64,000 nt of DNA from Viridibacterium curvum. GTDB lineage: Bacteria > Pseudomonadota > Gammaproteobacteria > Burkholderiales > Rhodocyclaceae. The translations under genes and the position numbers were made by a program. Numbering within the stretch: the first letter of the stretch is position 1; the number at the start of each line of letters is the position of its first letter. The DNA lies in contig NZ_BAABLD010000008.1 of assembly GCF_039544165.1 (NCBI RefSeq), forward strand, positions 930,001-994,000, read 5' to 3'. Positions 33,811-42,833 of the stretch are shown here, one piece after another. Below the pieces are notes generated by a model that searched no databases, was not told where the DNA came from, and worked only from the letters and a program-made list of their open reading frames with translations.

Positions 33811-34517
33811 CGCAGGGGCGCTCCTGAAATGTCGAGATCAGGGCGTGTGTTCCAGCGCGCGCGCCAGCCCGGTTTGTCGATGCGCGTCCGGAAGATCACC
33901 GTGTTGTCGAGATCCAGGTCTGCGCTCCAGATGAAGCGGGCCCCGGAGAAGTCTGCGGTATAGAAAGCCTCTTTCGGGCCTACGCGCCGCGTGTCGAATT
34001 CCTGCGCAAACGGCCAGGTGCTGTCGTCGAAGTCGACGGCAAACCAGTTGGCAGGAATGGCTTCGTGCAGCACCTTGGGATGCCGTGTGTCACGTTGCAA
34101 AGGCCCCTTGAAGAATGCGCGCGCACGCCAGCGTGCGTCGGTAACAGTACCGTCAGAGAACTTCAGGATGAAGCCACCGTCGCCGATGTGGTCGCCGTAC
34201 TCCAAGCCAGTCGCCGGATCCGCATTGTCCTTCGCCATCACGGCAATCGTCATGGGGTACTCCGGCAGGATGTCGACGCTCACGACGTTGTGCGGCAGAA
34301 AGTCGATGGGATCCACCGCGACCAGCTTGCCGTTGATGTACAGCACAAACCAGTTGTCGGCGTACACGTTCAGGCGCAGCGTGTCGCGCAGGAGCGGTTT
34401 GACAATCCGAGCTTGCGCGTCGGCGCCATCAGGCGCTTGCTGGGCCTGCGCAGCGAAAACAAGGCAGCCCAGAGCAAGGCTTACGATTTGCTTTTTGATT
34501 TTGTTCTCCCCCGGCAC
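33807..34517 (-). CDS. Exported protein with galactose-binding-like domain; start codon uncertain
   Basis: First gene of the five-gene exported operon. The longest frame begins at GTG 34517 (236 residues), but that codon has no ribosome site and would place a charged 'PGENK' tail before the signal peptide. A strong GGGGGAG sits six bases before an ATC codon at 34499, and from there the product would be an ideal signal peptide (KKQIVSLALGCLVFAAQA). The body ('LRLNVYADNWFVLYINGKLVA' and 'WFAVDFDDSTWPFA') resembles jelly-roll carbohydrate-binding-like domains. The function is unknown. Confidence 0.75.
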   Translation of the reverse strand: MPGENKIKKQIVSLALGCLVFAAQAQQAPDGADAQARIVKPLLRDTLRLNVYADNWFVLYINGKLVAVDPIDFLPHNVVSVDILPEYPMTIAVMAKDNADPATGLEYGDHIGDGGFILKFSDGTVTDARWRARAFFKGPLQRDTRHPKVLHEAIPANWFAVDFDDSTWPFAQEFDTRRVGPKEAFYTADFSGARFIWSADLDLDNTVIFRTRIDKPGWRARWNTRPDLDISGAPLR

Positions 34518-34820
34518 GACTGGATGGAATCGGTCCCCGGATCATCTTCACAAACCTTGCTGCAACATACTGCAAGGCCTTGTAAGCAGATGTAAGAGGG
34601 TAAAGAGGGGCGCCTGACAGCCTTCCGCAGTGCTTCGAGGTAGCCCCGAGCCCGGGCTGAGGACGCGGCGGGCGCCGGCGAAAGCCGACTCACCGCACAT
34701 CTCGATGCGGACTGTTGCCGGCTGATGGCCTGGACGCGCATTTCTCCGCCGACACCAGTGTTTTCCGACCCCAACGCGCGCCACCGGCAGCCACCGCAGC
34801 TTGCTGCGATAATCCGGCCC
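34518..34820. other. 303-bp divergent intergenic region
   Basis: Separates the exported phosphoesterase operon (minus) from ampG (plus). Besides the phased half-sites at 34561-34596, a GC-rich part (34640-34690) can form short hairpins such as GCCCCGAGCCCGGGC. No gene supported. Confidence 0.5.
34561..34596. promoter_or_regulatory. Four TGYAA half-sites at exact 10-bp spacing
   Basis: TGCAA at 34561 and 34571, and TGTAAG at 34581 and 34591. This phasing on one face of the helix is typical of tandem sites for OmpR/PhoB-type response regulators. It lies 44-80 bp upstream of the minus-strand exported operon, a suitable activator position. Confidence 0.5.
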
Positions 34821-36344
34821 ATGAACCTCGCGCAACGTCTTGCACGCTATCACCGCCTCGCCGCCATCCTGCTGCTGGGCTTTGCCTCGGGGCTGCCGCT
34901 GGCGCTGACCGGGCAGGCCATGCAGGCCTGGCTGACGGTCGATGGCGTCGACATCGTCACCATCGGCTTTCTGGGTCTGGTCGGCCTGCCCTATACCTTC
35001 AAGTTCCTGTGGGCGCCGCTGATGGACCGCTTCGAGCCACCCTGGCTGGGGCGGCGACGGGGCTGGTTGCTGATCACCCAGCTCTCACTGGCAGCGCTGT
35101 TGCTGGCCATGTCGCGGCTGACGCCCAGCGCTACGCCGGGGCTGTTTGCGCTGACGGCGGTGGCTGTTGCCTTTCTGTCGGCTTCGCAGGACGTGGTGGT
35201 CGACGCCTATCGCACCGATGTGTTGAGTGATCGCAGCGAGCACGGGCTCGGTGCGTCGGTGCATGTGTTCGGCTATCGCATCGCGATGATCGTTTCGGGC
35301 GGCATCGCGCTGATCTGGGCGGACCAATGGAACTGGCCGACGGTGTATCGCGTGATGGCGGCGATCATGCTGGTCGCGGCGGTGTTCAGCGCCCTGGGCG
35401 CGCCGCGCATCGCCAGTTATCTTAAGCCCGAAGCCACCAATGCTGCGCAGGACCTGCGTGGCTTTGCCGCGATGTTGCTGGCGGTCTTTGTCGGTTACTG
35501 GCTGGCGCGCGGCGCTTTGCAACTGATCGGCTTTGACCCGGCAGACAAGAACAAGTGGGTCGAGCTGCTGTTCGTGCTGTGCGAGATCGGTGTGGCCTTG
35601 CCGCTGGCGGCGTGGGCATCGCGCGTGGCGCGCTTCGAAACCTTCAACCGCTCGTTGTCGAGTTACTTCAGCCTGCCGGGGGCGGGCGCCTTCCTGCTGC
35701 TGATCGTGCTCTACAAGCTCGGTGACGCCTTCGCGGGCAGCCTGACGACGCCTTTCCTCATCAAAGGCATGGGCTTCACGCAGGCCGAGGTGGGCATTGC
35801 CAACAAGATCATCGGCATCTGGCTGACCATACTCGGCGCCTTCGTCGGTGGTGCGCTGATGCTGCGGCTGAAGCTCTATCGCGGGCTGCTCGTGTTCGGC
35901 GTGCTGCAGCTGATATCCAATCTGGGTTTCTATGCGCTGGCCGATCTGGGCAAGGGCGCCTGGGGTGCGGTGATGGTGCAGCCCTTCGACTGGCACTTCG
36001 TCGCCCTCAAGGAGGCCGCTTCGCTGGACTGGCTGCTGCTCACCGTCATTGCCGGCGAGAACATCTCCGGCGGCATGGGCACGGTGGCCTTCGTCGCCCT
36101 GCTGATGGCGCTGTGCAACAGCCGCTTCTCGGCGACGCATTACGCGCTGCTGTCGGCCTTCGCCGCCGTCGGCCGCATCTACGTCAGCCCGCTGGCTGGC
36201 GTGCTCTCAGAGAGCCTGGGCTGGCCCGGCTTCTTCCTTCTCTCCATTGTGCTGGCTGCCCCCGGCGTGCTGATGGTGTGGTGGATGCGTAACAGCATCC
36301 GCGCGCTGATCCAGCCAGCGCCAGCGCCAGCGGACCCCGACTGA
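34821..36344 (+). CDS. ampG: AmpG-family muropeptide MFS permease
   Basis: A 507-residue inner-membrane protein with 12-14 hydrophobic segments. 'GFASGLPLALTGQAMQAWL', 'YTFKFLWAPLMDRFEPPWLGRRRGWLL' and 'ASQDVVVDAYRTDVL' are distinctive AmpG segments. It imports anhydromuropeptides for cell-wall recycling. Starts the ampG-UDG-Nudix-esterase run; the next start codon overlaps its stop by one base. Confidence 0.92.
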   Translation: MNLAQRLARYHRLAAILLLGFASGLPLALTGQAMQAWLTVDGVDIVTIGFLGLVGLPYTFKFLWAPLMDRFEPPWLGRRRGWLLITQLSLAALLLAMSRLTPSATPGLFALTAVAVAFLSASQDVVVDAYRTDVLSDRSEHGLGASVHVFGYRIAMIVSGGIALIWADQWNWPTVYRVMAAIMLVAAVFSALGAPRIASYLKPEATNAAQDLRGFAAMLLAVFVGYWLARGALQLIGFDPADKNKWVELLFVLCEIGVALPLAAWASRVARFETFNRSLSSYFSLPGAGAFLLLIVLYKLGDAFAGSLTTPFLIKGMGFTQAEVGIANKIIGIWLTILGAFVGGALMLRLKLYRGLLVFGVLQLISNLGFYALADLGKGAWGAVMVQPFDWHFVALKEAASLDWLLLTVIAGENISGGMGTVAFVALLMALCNSRFSATHYALLSAFAAVGRIYVSPLAGVLSESLGWPGFFLLSIVLAAPGVLMVWWMRNSIRALIQPAPAPADPD

Positions 36345-37063
36345 TGATTGCAGACAAACTCATTGCCGCCGCGCGCAAACTCTCTGACGAAGTGGACGCC
36401 ATGCGCTTCGCCGCGCCAATCAGCCACACCTACAACCCGCTCGATTACGCCTGGGCGCCACACGAGCAGTACCTGCGCCGCTTCGGCAACACGAAGAAGC
36501 GTGTGATCTTCGTCGGCATGAACCCCGGCCCCTTCGGCATGGTGCAGGTCGGTGTGCCCTTCGGCGAGGTCGCTGCCGTGCGTGACTGGATGGGCATCGT
36601 TGCGGCGGTGAAGAAGCCTGCCGCGCAGAACCCCAAGCGCCCCATCGAGGGCTTCGAATGCGAACGCAGCGAAGTGAGCGGCCGCCGTTTGTGGGGCCTG
36701 TTCGCGCAGCGCTTCGGCACGGCCGACGCGTTCTTCGCCGAGCACTTCGTCGCCAACTACTGCCCGCTGGCTTTCTTTGAAGAAGGCCGCAATGCCACGC
36801 CCGACAAGCTGCCGGCTGCCGAGCAGGCGCCGCTGCTGGCCGTATGCGATGCGCATCTGCGCACCATGGTCGACGTGCTGCAGGCCGAGTGGGTGATCGG
36901 TGTCGGCGCCTGGGCTGAGGAACGCGCAAAGCTCGCCTGCGCCGGTCTGCCCGTGAAGTTCGGCCGCGTGCTGCACCCCAGCCCGGCGAGCCCGGCGGCC
37001 AATCGCGGCTGGGCCGAGGCGGCGACCAAACAGATGCTGGCGCAAGGCGTGTGGCCAGCCTGA
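36344..37063 (+). CDS. SMUG1-type (family 3) uracil-DNA glycosylase
   Basis: A 239-residue DNA repair enzyme. Motif 1 is 'GMNPGPFGMVQVGVPFGEV' and motif 2 is 'HPSPASPAANRGW', both diagnostic of SMUG1, with 'FVANYCPLAFFEEG' between. It removes uracil and 5-hydroxymethyluracil from DNA in characterised relatives. Bacterial SMUG1 is patchily distributed. The ATG overlaps the ampG stop (TGATG). Confidence 0.92.
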   Translation: MIADKLIAAARKLSDEVDAMRFAAPISHTYNPLDYAWAPHEQYLRRFGNTKKRVIFVGMNPGPFGMVQVGVPFGEVAAVRDWMGIVAAVKKPAAQNPKRPIEGFECERSEVSGRRLWGLFAQRFGTADAFFAEHFVANYCPLAFFEEGRNATPDKLPAAEQAPLLAVCDAHLRTMVDVLQAEWVIGVGAWAEERAKLACAGLPVKFGRVLHPSPASPAANRGWAEAATKQMLAQGVWPA

Positions 37064-37077
37064 CAGGGAGCAAGGCG

Positions 37078-37623
37078 ATGCAGTTCAAGAACCGGCCGAA
37101 CGAATGTGTGACCACCACCGATGGTCGCGAGGTGTGGCTCTCGCGCAGCGTCGCGACGGCGGTGTGCATTCTGCTGGAATGCGAGGGCCGCCCCTACATC
37201 CTCGTCAACCAGCGCGGGCCGGGCATGCCCGACTTCGCGGGCTACTGGAACCTGCCCTGCGGCTACCTCGATTACGATGAGACTACCGCCGAAGCCGCCA
37301 TGCGCGAAGTGTGGGAAGAGTGCGGCGTGAATACTCTCGAACTGCTGGCGCAGGCCACCTGCGAGTTCTTCAGCGCGCCCTGGGACGTCAATTCGACGCC
37401 CCGCGGTGCGCGGCAGAACGTGACGATTCATCATGGTCTGTTCGCGCGCGTTGCGCAGCTGCCCCCGGTGAGCAATGCCAATAACGAGCCGGACGAAACA
37501 ACCGATATCCGCTGGCTGCCGCTGAGCGACGTGGAGACGCTGACCTTCGCGTTCAATCATCACGAGCGCATCGCCGATTTTCTCGCGCACGTCGAAAAGC
37601 TGGCTGGGATCAGCTACCGATGA
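37078..37623 (+). CDS. Nudix hydrolase
   Basis: A 181-residue protein with a perfect Nudix box (G-x5-E-x7-REVWEECGV) starting at 'GYLDYDE'. GGGAGCAAGGCG precedes the ATG at 37078. It hydrolyses a nucleoside-diphosphate-linked substrate that cannot be named from sequence. The stop overlaps the esterase start (ATGA). Confidence 0.9.
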   Translation: MQFKNRPNECVTTTDGREVWLSRSVATAVCILLECEGRPYILVNQRGPGMPDFAGYWNLPCGYLDYDETTAEAAMREVWEECGVNTLELLAQATCEFFSAPWDVNSTPRGARQNVTIHHGLFARVAQLPPVSNANNEPDETTDIRWLPLSDVETLTFAFNHHERIADFLAHVEKLAGISYR

Positions 37624-38240
37624 ATGGCAGCCTGATCGTCCAGCAAGCTGCTGCACACGCGCAGCAGCTGATCCTGCTGTTCCATGGAGTGGGTGCGAGC
37701 CCGGAGGGTATGGTGCCGCTGGGCGAAGCCCTTGCGGCGGCCCACCCGCAGGCATTTGTGGTGGCCGTGCGTGCTGCGCATGCGTCGGATCTCGGTCGGG
37801 GCTACCAGTGGTTCTCGGTCGCGGGCATCAGCGAGGAGCACCGGCCACAACGCATTGCGCAAGCGATGCCGCTGTTTGTCGACACCGTGCAGCACTGGCA
37901 GAAGCGCAGCGGCGCGAGTTCAGAGAACACGACGCTCGTCGGCTTCTCGCAAGGCGCGATCATGTCGCTCGAAGCGAGTCAGCTGGGGGAACCGCTGGCG
38001 TCGCGCATCGTGTCACTGTCAGGTCGCTTTGCCGTGCCGCCGCGTCGAGCGCCTGCGGCGCAGCTGCACTTCATCCATGGCGAGCAGGATGGGGTGATAC
38101 CGCCGCAGTTCGCCGTCAATGCCGTCGAACAATTGCGCGCGCTCGACGCCACCCCGACGCTGGACCTCATCCCCGCGCTCGCGCACGGCATTGACCAACG
38201 TGTGCGCGATACCTTGCTGGCACGCCTCAGCGCGGCCTGA
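37620..38240 (+). CDS. Alpha/beta hydrolase, YpfH-like carboxylesterase
   Basis: 206 residues. Oxyanion region 'LLFHGVGASPEGM', nucleophile elbow 'VGFSQGAIMSLE' (G-F-S-Q-G), catalytic Asp in 'GEQDGVIPP' and His in 'LAHGIDQ'. This fits phospholipase/carboxylesterase-type esterases such as YpfH. Coupled to the Nudix gene by a four-base overlap. Confidence 0.9.
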   Translation: MNGSLIVQQAAAHAQQLILLFHGVGASPEGMVPLGEALAAAHPQAFVVAVRAAHASDLGRGYQWFSVAGISEEHRPQRIAQAMPLFVDTVQHWQKRSGASSENTTLVGFSQGAIMSLEASQLGEPLASRIVSLSGRFAVPPRRAPAAQLHFIHGEQDGVIPPQFAVNAVEQLRALDATPTLDLIPALAHGIDQRVRDTLLARLSAA

Positions 38241-39227
38241 TTACAAGCCCTGCCAGGCCTCGGTCGCGATCTCGTAGGAGCGCAAGCGCGCAGCGTGGTC
38301 GAACATGGCGCAGGTGATCATCACTTCATCCACTTCGGTCTTCGCGATGAAGTCGGCCAGGGCCTTGCGTACCGCGTCCTGGGTGCCGGTTACCGAGCAC
38401 TGGCGTGAAGACTCCAGCATCGTGCGGTAGTGCGGTGGCAGCTGGCACATATAGTCCCTCACCGGGGGCGGCAGGGGCGCGGGGCGGCCACTGCGCAGAC
38501 CTACGAACGCCTGTTGCATCGAGGTAGCGAGCAGTTGCGCCTCGTCTTCGGTGTCGGCGGCGAACACGCTGTAGCCCAGCATCACATAAGGCTTTGCCAG
38601 TCGCGCCGAAGGGCGGAACTCGCGGCGGTACAGCGTGATGGCATCCATCATCTGCGCTGGCGCGAAGTGCGAGGCGAAGGCGTAGGGCAAGCCCAGCGCA
38701 GCCGCGAGCTGGGCGCCGAACAGGCTGGAGCCGAGTATCCACACCGGCACATCAAGACCTTCACCGGGCACGGCGCGCACGGCCTGATCGGGCGCGGCGG
38801 GCTCGAAGAACTGCAGCAGCTCGACCACGTCCTGCGGAAACGCGTCGCCGCTGTTGGGGCTGCGGCGCATGGCGCGCGCAGCGGCCTGGTCGGAGCCCGG
38901 CGCGCGTCCCAAACCCAGATCAATCCGGCCGGGGAACAGCGAAGCGAGCGTGCCGAACTGTTCCGCAATCACCAGCGGTGAATGGTTGGGCAGCATGATG
39001 CCGCCCGCGCCGACGCGAATTGTCGAGGTGCCTGCCGCGACGTGGCCAATCACCACGGCGGTGGCCGCGCTGGCGATGCCCGGCATGCTGTGGTGCTCGG
39101 CCAGCCAGTAACGTGTGTAGCCCCAGCGCTCGGCATGCTGCGCGAGGTCCAGGGTGTTGCGCAGCGACTGCGCGGCATTGCTGCCGGCGGTGATGGGCGA
39201 GAGGTCAAGGACAGAGAACAAAGTCAT
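38241..39227 (-). CDS. LLM-class flavin-dependent oxidoreductase (luciferase-like)
   Basis: About 328 residues. 'LSVLDLSPI'-like opening ('FSVLDLSPITAGSNAAQSL'), 'RYWLAEHHSMPGIAS', 'RVGAGGIMLPNHSPLVIAEQF', 'DLGLGRAPGSD' and 'VWILGSS' are typical of the YhbW/MsnO8-like branch. It is an FMN-dependent monooxygenase-like enzyme with unknown substrate. ATG at 39227 chosen; a GTG three codons upstream is possible. It is convergent with the esterase gene, with no bases between. Confidence 0.88.
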   Translation of the reverse strand: MTLFSVLDLSPITAGSNAAQSLRNTLDLAQHAERWGYTRYWLAEHHSMPGIASAATAVVIGHVAAGTSTIRVGAGGIMLPNHSPLVIAEQFGTLASLFPGRIDLGLGRAPGSDQAAARAMRRSPNSGDAFPQDVVELLQFFEPAAPDQAVRAVPGEGLDVPVWILGSSLFGAQLAAALGLPYAFASHFAPAQMMDAITLYRREFRPSARLAKPYVMLGYSVFAADTEDEAQLLATSMQQAFVGLRSGRPAPLPPPVRDYMCQLPPHYRTMLESSRQCSVTGTQDAVRKALADFIAKTEVDEVMITCAMFDHAARLRSYEIATEAWQGL

Positions 39228-39392
39228 GGTGAGCACATGAGGGCAGTAGCGGAAACATCAAGCCTTGATGCATCGCAAGTCTGCGTGAGTGGCCAGAGAC
39301 GCATTGTCGCTAAGCATATGGGGATTGATTGAAAAGCCGGTCGGCCGCGCCTCCTATACTTTGCGCCTCACCTTGCTGACTCAGGAGACACC

Positions 39393-40664
39393 ATGAAGTT
39401 CGAAACCCTCGCTGTGCATGCCGGCTACAAGCCCGATCCCACGACGCACGCCGTTGCCGTGCCGATCTACCAGACCGTCGCCTATTCCTTCGACGATACG
39501 CAGCACGGCGCCGACCTGTTCGACCTCAAGGTGCAGGGCAATATCTACACGCGCATCATGAACCCCACACAGGATGTGCTGGAGCAGCGCATTGCCGCGC
39601 TCGAAGGCGGCATCGCCGCGCTGGCACTGGCCTCGGGGCAGGCCGCGATCACCTACTCGATCCTGACGATTGCGGAAGCGGGCGACAACATCGTCTCTTC
39701 GGCCACGCTCTACGGCGGCACCTACAACCTGTTTGCGCACACCCTGCCGCAGTACGGCATCAATGTGCGCTTTGCCGATTACCGCGACCCGTCGTCCTTC
39801 GAAAAGCTCATCGACGACAAGACCAAGGCCATCTTTGCCGAAACCATCGGCAACCCGCTGGGCAACATCACCGACATTGAAGTGCTGGCCGAGATCGCGC
39901 ATCGCCATGGCATACCGCTGATTGTCGACAACACGGTCGCCACGCCTTACCTGCTGCGCCCCATCGAGTTCGGTGCCGACATCGTCGTGCAATCACTCAC
40001 CAAGTACCTCGGCGGCCATGGCACCAGCCTGGGCGGCGCCATCATCGATTCGGGCAAGTTCCCCTGGGCCGAGCACAAGGCGCGCTTCCGCCGCCTCAAT
40101 GAGCCGGATGTGTCGTATCACGGCGTGGTCTACACCGAAGCGCTCGGGCCGGCGGCCTACATCGGTCGCGCGCGCGTCGTGCCCCTGCGCAACACCGGTG
40201 CGGCGATCAGTCCTTTCAACGCCTTCCAGATCCTGCAGGGCATCGAGACGGTCGGCCTGCGCCTCGACCGCATCACCGAGAACACCATAAAGATCGCGCG
40301 TTACCTCAAGACCCACAGCAAGGTGGGCTGGGTGAACTACGCCGGTCTCGAAGATCACCCCGACCATGCGCTGGCAAAGAAGTACCTCGGTGGGCGTCCC
40401 TCGGGCATCCTCACATTCGGTGTGCAGGGCGGGCGTGAAGGCGGCGCGCGCTTCCAGGATGCGCTGAAGCTCTTCACGCGCCTGGTGAACATCGGCGACA
40501 GCAAGTCACTGGCCACGCACCCGGCCTCGACCACGCACCGCCAGCTCGGCCCCGACGAACTCGCCAAGGCCGGCGTCACCGAAGACACGGTGCGCCTGTC
40601 GATAGGCATCGAGCATATCGACGATCTGCTGGCCGACCTGGAGCAGGCGCTCGCTGCCGTCTAA
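39393..40664 (+). CDS. metY: O-acetylhomoserine sulfhydrylase (aminocarboxypropyltransferase)
   Basis: A 423-residue PLP enzyme, usual length for the family. 'ETLAVHAGYKPDPTTHAVAVPIYQT' opening, 'SATLYGGTYNLFAHTLP', 'VDNTVATPYLLRPIEFGADIVVQSLTKYLGGHG' with the PLP Lys in 'SLTKY', and 'THPASTTHRQL'. It condenses sulfide with O-acetylhomoserine to form homocysteine, the step after MetX. CAGGAGACACC precedes the ATG. No riboswitch was recognised in its 165-bp leader. Confidence 0.93.
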   Translation: MKFETLAVHAGYKPDPTTHAVAVPIYQTVAYSFDDTQHGADLFDLKVQGNIYTRIMNPTQDVLEQRIAALEGGIAALALASGQAAITYSILTIAEAGDNIVSSATLYGGTYNLFAHTLPQYGINVRFADYRDPSSFEKLIDDKTKAIFAETIGNPLGNITDIEVLAEIAHRHGIPLIVDNTVATPYLLRPIEFGADIVVQSLTKYLGGHGTSLGGAIIDSGKFPWAEHKARFRRLNEPDVSYHGVVYTEALGPAAYIGRARVVPLRNTGAAISPFNAFQILQGIETVGLRLDRITENTIKIARYLKTHSKVGWVNYAGLEDHPDHALAKKYLGGRPSGILTFGVQGGREGGARFQDALKLFTRLVNIGDSKSLATHPASTTHRQLGPDELAKAGVTEDTVRLSIGIEHIDDLLADLEQALAAV

Positions 40665-40702
40665 GCACCGAGGCTGGATCCGTTATGGCAGCGCCTTGCC
40701 GC

Positions 40703-41737
40703 TCAGTTGCTCAGTACCGGCTTGCCATTGGTGTCGGTAATGCGCTGCCAGCTGGTCATGACCGCTTCCACCGTACGCTCCGGCAGAGGCACGTAACCGT
40801 TTGACTCCACTTGTGCATAGCCATTCTTCAACGCCCACTTGAAGAACTGCAGGGCGTCTTTGGCCACGGCGGGTTTGTCGGTCTGGCGCTGCATGACGAT
40901 GAAGGTGGCGCCGGTGATGGGCCAGGCGTTCCTGGCCGGCAGGTCGGTGAGCATCGCGCCGAACTCGGCAGCCTCCCAGCCAGCCTCGGCCGCTGCGGCC
41001 TTGAGGTTGGCGTCTTCGGGGGCGACGAAGTTGCCGGCCTTGTTCTGCATCTGCACGACGTCGAGCTGGTTCTTGCGTGCCCAGGCGAAATCGACGTAAC
41101 CGATGGCGCCGGGCAGCTTCTTGACGAATCCGGTCATGCCCTCGTCGCCTTTGGCGTGCAGGCCCAGCGGCCACGTCACGGTGGTGCCGCTGCCTACCTT
41201 GGCTTGCCACTGTGGATGCGCCTTGCTGAGGTAATCGGTGAACACCCAGGTCGTCCCGGCGCCGTCGCCCCGGTGTACGACGGCAATCGACAGGTCGGGC
41301 AGACGCGTGCTGTTGAGCGCACGGATCGCCGGGTCATTCCAGCGCGTGATCTTGCCGAGGTAGATGTCGCCAAGCACCTGCGCGTTGAGCCGCACTTCAC
41401 CACTCTTGATGCCAGGCAGATTGACGATGGGCACGGCACCGCCGATAAGGGCAGGAAACTGCACCAGCTTGTGCTTCTGCAGGTCGGCGCTGCTGAGCGG
41501 GATGTCTGTCGCACCGAAGTCGATGGACTTGCCGCTGGCTTCCTTGATGCCACCCCCTGAGCCAATGGACTGGTAATTGATCGTGTTGTTGGTGGCGTTG
41601 CGATAGGCCTCGGACCACTTCTGGTACACCGGCGCCGGCAGCGACGCGCCTGCGCCCGTGAGTTCCGCGGCGTTGGCGCTGGTGAGCGAAAGGGCTGTGA
41701 CCAGCAGGCAGGGCAGTATGGCTTGGCTTGTGCTCAT
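40703..41737 (-). CDS. pstS: PstS-type phosphate-binding periplasmic protein (orphan)
   Basis: 344 residues with a signal peptide ending 'SANA'. PstS motifs: 'LTGAGASLPAPVYQKW', 'NYQSIGSGGGIKE' (phosphate-binding Ser/Gly loop), 'DFGATDIPLS', 'VVHRGDGAGTTWVFTDYLS'. No pstC, pstA, pstB or phoU follow. Instead it is the last gene of a sensor-kinase operon. ATG at 41737 chosen for its GGAG. May sense phosphate or a related oxyanion rather than import it. Confidence 0.88.
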   Translation of the reverse strand: MSTSQAILPCLLVTALSLTSANAAELTGAGASLPAPVYQKWSEAYRNATNNTINYQSIGSGGGIKEASGKSIDFGATDIPLSSADLQKHKLVQFPALIGGAVPIVNLPGIKSGEVRLNAQVLGDIYLGKITRWNDPAIRALNSTRLPDLSIAVVHRGDGAGTTWVFTDYLSKAHPQWQAKVGSGTTVTWPLGLHAKGDEGMTGFVKKLPGAIGYVDFAWARKNQLDVVQMQNKAGNFVAPEDANLKAAAAEAGWEAAEFGAMLTDLPARNAWPITGATFIVMQRQTDKPAVAKDALQFFKWALKNGYAQVESNGYVPLPERTVEAVMTSWQRITDTNGKPVLSN

Positions 41738-41748
41738 CGTTAGCTCCG

Positions 41749-42786
41749 TCATTGCGGGTTGCTGGAAGTGCCGGCAGTACGTGCCTGGTAGTTGCGCTCC
41801 CACTCGCGGGCCTGATCGACAACACGCGAGAAGGCCGTGCCTTTTTCGAGGAAGACTTTCTTCATCGCCGGGTCCAGCGGCTTCTCTACGTCGAAGTCGT
41901 CGCGCGGCATCGCGTCGCGTTCGACGTCACGCAGCACGCGCTTGATCTCCGCAGCAGCATGGGCAGGCGTTTGCAGCAGCACAAGGCGCTTCATGCCACT
42001 GCTGTTGTCAGGCGAGTGGCAGGCCAGACATTGGCCGTCGCGCAGGCTCAGGGCGAAGTCACGATAGCTCTCGGCAAGCTGGGCCTTGTAGGGATTGTCG
42101 TTGCGGAACAGGCCGTCGAACAGGCTGGTGGCGGGCTGCGCACGGCCGTGCGCATCGGTCCACATCCACTTGCCGTCGAAGGCCGGCAGCTGGGCCTTGT
42201 CCGCTGCCGAGCGGACCGGGCCGTCACCGAGGCGCGAAAACTGCGCGACCGTGATGCGTTGCGTTTGCGGGTTGATCCAGAACAGCACCGAGCGGGCGTT
42301 CTCGTACGTGCCCCACTTGTCATCGACGTGCCAGAACGGATACGGAAATTGACCGGGCTGCAGGCGGTTGCGGAAGTTGGTGTTGAGACGTGCGAGCCAC
42401 AGCTTTTCGCGCTCGTTCCAGGTCAGCGTGTACTTTCCGTCGAACATGAACAGCGGCAAATACATGCCCGTCAGCACATCGGGCGCAAACTGCGTGAGGC
42501 TGGTGCTCTTCAGCGTGGCGTCCGGATCCTTGACGCGGCCCCACAGCGTAAAGCTCGACAGGGTGCGGCGCAGCGCCGAGTCACCGAACATGCGTTGGCG
42601 GCAGCGGTCGAAGGCGGCCTGATCACCGGCGTCGGCATAGGGGCAGTCGTTGGCGAGCTGTTGGGCAAGTGCTTTCACTGCAGCTTCGATCTGTGGATCG
42701 GGAGCCGGCCGCGCTTCGGTCTGGGCCTGGCTCGCCAGCGGGAGAAAGAGGACTGCGAGGCTAACAATCAGCGGCTTCAACGACAT
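41749..42786 (-). CDS. Exported single-haem cytochrome c-like protein
   Basis: 345 residues with a 22-residue signal peptide and one haem-c motif, C253-L-A-C256-H257 ('GQCLACHSPDN'). The N-terminal 230 residues contain many Trp and Phe residues and two cysteines and match no family I recognise. Lies between the orphan sulfate- and phosphate-binding protein genes, 47 and 11 bases away, so it is part of that operon. Confidence 0.75.
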   Translation of the reverse strand: MSLKPLIVSLAVLFLPLASQAQTEARPAPDPQIEAAVKALAQQLANDCPYADAGDQAAFDRCRQRMFGDSALRRTLSSFTLWGRVKDPDATLKSTSLTQFAPDVLTGMYLPLFMFDGKYTLTWNEREKLWLARLNTNFRNRLQPGQFPYPFWHVDDKWGTYENARSVLFWINPQTQRITVAQFSRLGDGPVRSAADKAQLPAFDGKWMWTDAHGRAQPATSLFDGLFRNDNPYKAQLAESYRDFALSLRDGQCLACHSPDNSSGMKRLVLLQTPAHAAAEIKRVLRDVERDAMPRDDFDVEKPLDPAMKKVFLEKGTAFSRVVDQAREWERNYQARTAGTSSNPQ

Positions 42787-42833
42787 GATGCAATCTCCGA
42801 ATACGACGATGGCTTCAACAAGGGCGAGTGAGA

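Noticed and set aside
39325..39360. Sigma-70 promoter before metY (TTGAAA and TATACT)
   Set aside because: Spacing between the elements is about 20 bases, outside the usual range, and no better -35 was found.
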